Assembly (NCBI GenBank): GCA_043789035.1
Contig: JAYWIG010000231.1
Coordinates: forward strand, 1-10,130
Direction: 5' to 3'
Length of the DNA stretch: 10,130 nucleotides
Source: JAYWIG01 sp043789035
GTDB taxonomy: Bacteria; Pseudomonadota; Gammaproteobacteria; Burkholderiales; Burkholderiaceae_E
The translations under genes were made by a program, and so were the position numbers. Positions 6,595-10,130 of this stretch are shown piece by piece (positions within the stretch are counted from its first letter, which is position 1; each line of letters opens with the position of its first letter). The notes below the pieces were generated by a model. The model did not search any database and had not been told where the DNA came from. It worked only from the letters and a program-made list of their open reading frames with translations.

Positions 6595-7056
6595 ATGCCC
6601 TCGCAGCTCTCTCTGAATCAATTAACTTGTTTTGCCCTTTATTCCACATCGCTCGCGATGACCAAAGTGTACAAACCTTTGTTAGCTAAACTCAAATTAA
6701 CTTATCCGCAGTATGTGGTGATGGTTAGTCTTGATGAAAAACATCCGATGACCGTTTCGGAGATAGGGGCTCGCGTATTTCTTGATAGTGGCACCCTAAC
6801 TCCGTTATTGAAAAAACTCGAAACGCTAGGTCTTGTTCAACGGTTGCGTGACAAGCGTGATGAACGATTGGTGAACGTCTCACTAACCGTCAAAGGTAAA
6901 GCGCTCAACAGGAAGGCAGCACAAATTCCATCGTGCATTGCTCAAACCTCTGGATGCACAACAAACCAATTGCAAGACATTAACCTTCAACTGCAAAAAC
7001 TACGCGCTAGCTTGCACAGCAGCTTACAAACTCCACCCCGCAATTCAACCCTTTAA
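6595..7056 (+). CDS. ohrR: MarR-family organic hydroperoxide sensor-repressor OhrR
   Basis: A 153-residue MarR-family repressor of the OhrR type. The signature 'QLTCFALYSTSLAMTKVYKPLL' places the peroxide-sensing cysteine at Cys12, followed by 'LTYPQYVVMVSL', the winged helix with 'SGTLTPLLKKLETLGLVQRLRDKRDERLVNVSLT', and a C-terminal dimer helix. Two further cysteines, Cys114 and Cys121, lie where two-Cys OhrR proteins keep the resolving cysteine, so a disulfide-type sensor is likely. Sensing: organic hydroperoxides oxidise Cys12 and the dimer leaves the DNA. The frame is open from an ATG at 6493, but the extra 34 residues do not match the family and would place the operator inside the gene, so ATG 6595 is chosen. 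No Shine-Dalgarno is seen before it. Ohr follows after nine bases, the classical partner. Confidence 0.93.
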   Translation: MPSQLSLNQLTCFALYSTSLAMTKVYKPLLAKLKLTYPQYVVMVSLDEKHPMTVSEIGARVFLDSGTLTPLLKKLETLGLVQRLRDKRDERLVNVSLTVKGKALNRKAAQIPSCIAQTSGCTTNQLQDINLQLQKLRASLHSSLQTPPRNSTL

Positions 7057-7065
7057 AGGCCTAGA

Positions 7066-7491
7066 ATGTCCCCTGAAAAAATCCTCTATACAGCCCATGC
7101 ATCAGCCACCGGCGGTCGCGATGGTCATGCCGCCAGCGACGATGGTGTATTAAACGTTAAGCTCGGAACACCGAAAGAATTGGGTGGTGCTGGCGGTGCA
7201 GTTTCAAACCCTGAACAACTGTTCGCAGCGGGGTACAGCGCCTGCTTTTTAGGCGCAATGAAGTTTGTTGCCAATCGCGACAAAATCAACTTGCCTGCCG
7301 ACCTTAAAGTGGCGGCCGATGTCGGCATTGGTCAAATTCCAAACGGCTTTGGCATTGCAGTGACATTAAACGTCAGCATTCCCGGCATGGAAGCCACTGC
7401 AGCGCACGATCTAATTGAAAAAACCCACATAGTTTGCCCCTACTCGAACGCTACCCGCGGCAACATCGCCGTCACCTCTAACTTGGTTTGA
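7066..7491 (+). CDS. ohr: Organic hydroperoxide resistance protein Ohr (OsmC/Ohr family peroxidase)
   Basis: A 141-residue thiol peroxidase that reduces organic and fatty-acid hydroperoxides in the cytoplasm, typically using lipoylated proteins as reductant. All catalytic residues are present: the peroxidatic Cys60 in 'GYSACFLGAMK', the resolving Cys124 in 'HIVCPYSNATRGN', Arg18 in 'GGRDGHA' and Glu50 in 'SNPEQLFAAGY', each one position off the Xylella enzyme (Cys61, Cys125, Arg19, Glu51). The N-terminal 'LYTAHASATGGR' is also typical. Length is normal. AAAGG (7055-7059), six bases before ATG 7066, overlaps the ohrR stop codon. The gene is followed after five bases by the MBL hydrolase gene, so it lies inside an operon controlled by OhrR. 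Confidence 0.97.
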   Translation: MSPEKILYTAHASATGGRDGHAASDDGVLNVKLGTPKELGGAGGAVSNPEQLFAAGYSACFLGAMKFVANRDKINLPADLKVAADVGIGQIPNGFGIAVTLNVSIPGMEATAAHDLIEKTHIVCPYSNATRGNIAVTSNLV

Positions 7492-7496
7492 ACCTT

Positions 7497-8459
7497 ATGA
7501 AAAATTTCTTGAAATTAGGCGCCCTTGCGGCTTTGTCGGTCACAACGCTATTAAGCACAGCTAACGCGGCTGGGCCGATGCAAAAAACCCAAGCCGCCGG
7601 CTTTTTTCGGATGCCGCTAGGCGACTTTGAAGTTACAGCAATCTCTGACGGTACTGTAAAGCTGCCGATGAAAGACTTGCTCGTCAACATCACACCTGCA
7701 CAAATTGATGCCGCACTGGCCAAGGGTCATATTGCTCACCCCATTGAAACTTCGGTTAATGCTTACCTGATCAACACAGGCACAAAGCTTGTGCTAATTG
7801 ATACGGGTGCCGCCGGTTTGTTCGGTCCAACATTAGGTAATTTATTGACCAACATCAAAGCCTCGGGTTACACGCCCGACCAAGTTGATGAAATTTATAT
7901 TACTCATCTGCACCCCGATCACGTTGGTGGATTGATGAATGGTGGCGCGATCGCATTTCCAAACGCCATTGTTCGTGCTGATAAAGCAGACCTTGATTTT
8001 TGGCTCAGCGAAGACAATTTGAAGGAGGCCCCAGAGGCCTCAAAAGGCTTTTTCCAAGGCGCACAAGTTTCTTTAAAGCCATATGTTGCGGCTGGAAAAG
8101 TCAAGCCCATTGAAGGTAACACAGAACTAGTACACGGCATCAAAGCGCAAGCCACCCACGGTCATACCGCTGGGCACAATGTGTTTGTCGTCGAAAGCAA
8201 AGGCGCTAAGTTAGTGTTATGGGGCGATCTAATGCACGTGGCCGCAGTTCAGTTCGATAACCCCGCAGTCACGATCAAATTCGATAGCGACAGCAAAAAC
8301 GCCGCTAAAGAACGTAGTAAAGCGTATGCCTCTGCCGCCAAAGACGGGTACTTAGTGGGCGTTACCCACATATCGTTTCCCGGACTTGGCTATGTGAGAA
8401 AAAACGTCCAGGGCAAGGGATACTCTTGGGTTCCTGTCAACTACACGTCACTGAAATAG
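7497..8459 (+). CDS. Exported MBL-fold metallo-hydrolase
   Basis: A 320-residue metallo-beta-lactamase-fold hydrolase with an N-terminal signal peptide (hydrophobic residues 5-21, cleavage probably after TANA at 24), so it is predicted to be periplasmic. All metal ligands of the fold are visible: His137, His139, Asp141 and His142 in 'ITHLHPDHVGG', His223 in 'THGHTAGH', Asp244 in 'LWGDLMH' and His291 in 'THISFPG'. The mature N-terminus 'FFRMPLGDFEVTAISDGTV' is typical of the exported quorum-quenching/lactonase-like MBL group. ATG 7497 is preferred to TTG 7488, which overlaps the ohr stop; no clear Shine-Dalgarno precedes it, suggesting coupling to ohr. Its substrate is unknown; a lactone, ester or other electrophile produced under peroxide stress is plausible but only inferred from the operon. 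Confidence 0.92.
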   Translation: MKNFLKLGALAALSVTTLLSTANAAGPMQKTQAAGFFRMPLGDFEVTAISDGTVKLPMKDLLVNITPAQIDAALAKGHIAHPIETSVNAYLINTGTKLVLIDTGAAGLFGPTLGNLLTNIKASGYTPDQVDEIYITHLHPDHVGGLMNGGAIAFPNAIVRADKADLDFWLSEDNLKEAPEASKGFFQGAQVSLKPYVAAGKVKPIEGNTELVHGIKAQATHGHTAGHNVFVVESKGAKLVLWGDLMHVAAVQFDNPAVTIKFDSDSKNAAKERSKAYASAAKDGYLVGVTHISFPGLGYVRKNVQGKGYSWVPVNYTSLK

Positions 8460-8480
8460 AAATCTTTCAAAAGGTAAATC

Positions 8481-9506
8481 ATGAAAACTGTTAACACTGT
8501 TCGTATGAATAAAACTCTATTAGCTGGCGCTGCAGCTTGTGCAATAGCTAGTTCTATACCATTGATCGCTATCGCACAGGTCAGCCCTGTGACCATGATT
8601 AATGCGTTCGAAAATGCAAACACTAAATTCGAAGGTTATCGGCGATCAGGGGCAAAAGGCGTGTGCGCAATGGGTGAATTTGTTGGCAGTGAACAGGCGA
8701 GAACGCTTTCGACAGCCAGCACCTTTAGCGGCGCATCCATTCCCGTCATTGTGCGATTTTCTATTGGTGGTGCAAACCCAAAAGCGCCTGACAATGGACG
8801 AAGCCAGCGCAATATGGCCTTGCAGTTTGATATGCCTGGCGGCGAATCTTGGCAAATGGGAAATATCTCTGCACCCATCTTCGGCGCATCGACGCCTGAA
8901 CAAATGCTGGGGCGCATTGAATCGCTAGCGATAGATCCCGAAACCAAAAAAACTAATCCAGACAAAGTGAAGGCGTTTGCGGATGCGAACCCTGACGTGC
9001 TACTCCAAGGGCGCTATTTCGCTTCACAACCCGTGCCAGCGAGCTTTGGTAAAACGAATTACTGGGGCGTGACCGCGTTCGGTTTAGTCAACGCTTCGGG
9101 CAACAAGCAATTTGGAAAATGGATTTTCGAGCCAGCAGGTGGTGTGCAAACTTTAAGCGATGACGAAGCCAAGTCGAAGGGTGCAGATTTTCTGTTCGAC
9201 GACTTACGTCAACGTGTTAAATCAGAGTTGGTGGCGTTTGACTTCAATTTTCAACTAGCTGAGGCTGGAGACAAGATTGATAGCGCAGTAGTGCCGCTAC
9301 CCGAAGGGCGCAAAAAAGTAAGCTTAGGTCGGTTGACCATCAAGTCGGTTGCACCAGACGCGACGGGAGCATGCGTTGCGATCACGTTTTTACCGAATGT
9401 ACTTCCAAACGGTGTAGAACCCTCGAACGATCCAATGATAGCCGCGCGCGTTGCACCCTACGCGGTATCGCTGGGGCGTAGGCTCAGTGAGGGTGCAAAG
9501 CAGTAG
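8481..9506 (+). CDS. Exported SrpA-like catalase-family haem protein lacking the distal histidine
   Basis: A 341-residue member of the small catalase-related peroxidase (SrpA-like) family, exported by a signal peptide (hydrophobic core about 12-31, cleavage near AIA-QVS). Family motifs are 'GVCAMGEFVG', 'IPVIVRFSIGGANPKAPD', 'RNMALQFDMPGG', 'IFGASTPEQML', 'YWGVTAFGLVNA', and the C-terminal 'GVEPSNDP' with 'RVAPYAVSLGRR', where Tyr327 should be the proximal haem ligand and Arg323 its partner. The family's distal motif, normally R-x-x-H-A/T-K-G, here reads RRSGAKG: Gly57 (codon 8649-8651) replaces the catalytic histidine. Normal catalase or peroxidase turnover is therefore doubtful. AAGG (8471-8474) precedes ATG 8481. 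It is 21 bases after the MBL gene and ends the operon. Confidence 0.88.
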   Translation: MKTVNTVRMNKTLLAGAAACAIASSIPLIAIAQVSPVTMINAFENANTKFEGYRRSGAKGVCAMGEFVGSEQARTLSTASTFSGASIPVIVRFSIGGANPKAPDNGRSQRNMALQFDMPGGESWQMGNISAPIFGASTPEQMLGRIESLAIDPETKKTNPDKVKAFADANPDVLLQGRYFASQPVPASFGKTNYWGVTAFGLVNASGNKQFGKWIFEPAGGVQTLSDDEAKSKGADFLFDDLRQRVKSELVAFDFNFQLAEAGDKIDSAVVPLPEGRKKVSLGRLTIKSVAPDATGACVAITFLPNVLPNGVEPSNDPMIAARVAPYAVSLGRRLSEGAKQ

Positions 9507-9523
9507 TTTTTCTGTGAATTTTT

Positions 9524-9570
9524 AGCAGCGCGAAATCTCGTTCGGTTAGTTCCGCTGCTGCAATTTGCAG
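9524..9570. repeat. Two adjoining stem-loops after the catalase-like gene
   Basis: AGCAGCG (9524-9530) pairs with CGCTGCT (9553-9559) around a 22-base loop, and the alternative hairpin CTGCA-ATT-TGCAG (9558-9570) overlaps its right arm. They start 18 bases after the operon's last stop and may mark the end of the transcript, but no T-tract follows either stem. Confidence 0.35.
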
Positions 9571-9597
9571 TCCTACTTCAATAGCAAACCACTTATC

Positions 9598-9629
9598 CTA
9601 AAGGGCACAAAAGCTAAAGGGCACAAAAG
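9598..9629. repeat. Perfect 16-bp tandem direct repeat
   Basis: CTAAAGGGCACAAAAG occurs twice head to tail with no spacer (9598-9613 and 9614-9629), and the base after the second copy repeats the first base. It lies in non-coding DNA 92 bases after the operon. It may be a replication-slippage duplication or a pair of protein-binding sites. Confidence 0.8.
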
Positions 9630-10130
9630 CCCGCTGTCCCATCGTAGCCAATCGCAACTCCAACCATGTTCGACGGATAAGAATTCCAACTACGCAAGCG
9701 CAAGTATAAAATTATTTCCATATCTGCATTAGACAGTCTTTCCAATATTTCGACAGGCGTTTTTCACGAAAAATATCTCTTCAAGCGTCAGTGTCTGTTT
9801 GTGAACTGCCCGTTTCTCCGTTGATCGTTCCTTCAGCCCATACACCGTCCCTACATAGTGCATTGCTTAGTTTTTATACCTACTTGTTTGCCGCCGCGCT
9901 GTGTCGCCGCGCTGACCCTTCATTAAGCTTTGCAAGGACGTTTGCATCTAAAGCGTTCATGGCTTCTTAGCGAGCATCATTGCAGGATCAAAACCGGAAA
10001 GCCTTCTTGGTTTTCCAAGGACCGATGCTTTAACCAGACCAGCAGAAGCAGCAATGTTTGTGGTCTCTCCTTTTCATGGCGCAGAAAACATTACGATACT
10101 TCTGTACGAGAGTGAGCGAAAATCTATTGG

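Larger units (their letters stand above)
9507..10130. other. Gene-poor region with possible minus-strand gene remnants
   Basis: No convincing gene is seen in these 624 bases. Besides the repeats listed separately, there is a 10-base repeat CGCCGCGCTG (9892-9901 and 9905-9914). On the minus strand an open stretch of 38 codons (complement of 9960-10073, no internal start, broken upstream by a TGA at 10074-10076) ends with DPAMMLAKKP and its stop overlaps by four bases (ATGA, 9957-9960) the ATG of a 26-codon frame starting MNALDANVLAKLNEG and ending at 9880. This looks like two coupled genes of an eroded operon, but I do not recognise either. On the plus strand a frame open from 9952 to the window end, with ATG only at 10054, competes with this reading. 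None is strong enough to call as a gene. Confidence 0.35.

Noticed and set aside
9614..9763. Minus-strand 49-codon open stretch ending in the tandem repeat
   Set aside because: It has no start codon near its beginning and no recognisable similarity; part of its end is made by the repeat.
9930..10115. Plus-strand 61-codon open frame
   Set aside because: It is basic, Cys/Trp-rich, with no ribosome site or family features, and it competes with other equally weak frames.
1..10130. CRISPR arrays, tRNA or rRNA genes
   Set aside because: No regularly spaced repeats, tRNA-like cloverleaf or rRNA-like sequence was seen on either strand.

Overview
The window looks like chromosomal accessory DNA from a beta-proteobacterium, most likely Burkholderiales. 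The reasons are a tripartite-tricarboxylate-type (Bug/TctC) solute receptor, a family greatly expanded in Burkholderiales, a PEP-CTERM-like exported protein, and base composition that looks close to 50% GC by eye. The genus cannot be read from the sequence.

Layout. (1) 1-621 is the C-terminal two thirds of a Bug-family periplasmic solute-binding protein. (2) 839-2071 is an exported protein of unknown function with a variant PEP-CTERM sorting tail, followed by a stem-loop. (3) 2155-2787 is a compact toxin-antitoxin module, an AbrB/PrlF-type antitoxin and a PemK/MazF-type toxin overlapping by one base, with a good sigma70-like promoter and a palindrome at the predicted start of transcription. 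(4) 2865-6045 holds a LysR regulator divergent from a tightly coupled three-gene operon: AhpD-like carboxymuconolactone decarboxylase-family protein, EamA/DMT 10-helix transporter, and thioredoxin-fold peroxiredoxin-like protein. A T-N11-A inverted repeat lies between them. (5) 6110-6404 is a decayed piece of an IS91-type transposase with frameshifts and stops. (6) 6556-9506 is an ohrR-ohr operon extended by an exported metallo-beta-lactamase-fold hydrolase and an exported SrpA/catalase-like haem protein, with a near-perfect OhrR box in front. (7) 9507-10130 has no convincing gene. It holds a 16-bp tandem repeat, stem-loops and possible minus-strand gene remnants.

How it fits together. Regions 4 and 6 are two independent thiol and peroxide stress operons, one under a LysR regulator and one under the organic-hydroperoxide sensor OhrR, brought side by side around transposon debris. 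The second probably works in two compartments: Ohr reduces organic peroxides in the cytoplasm, while the MBL hydrolase and the catalase-like protein are predicted to be exported. The most unusual observation is that the catalase-like protein has Gly-57 where the family has its distal catalytic histidine, while the likely proximal haem tyrosine and its arginine are kept. It may therefore do something other than ordinary peroxidase chemistry.
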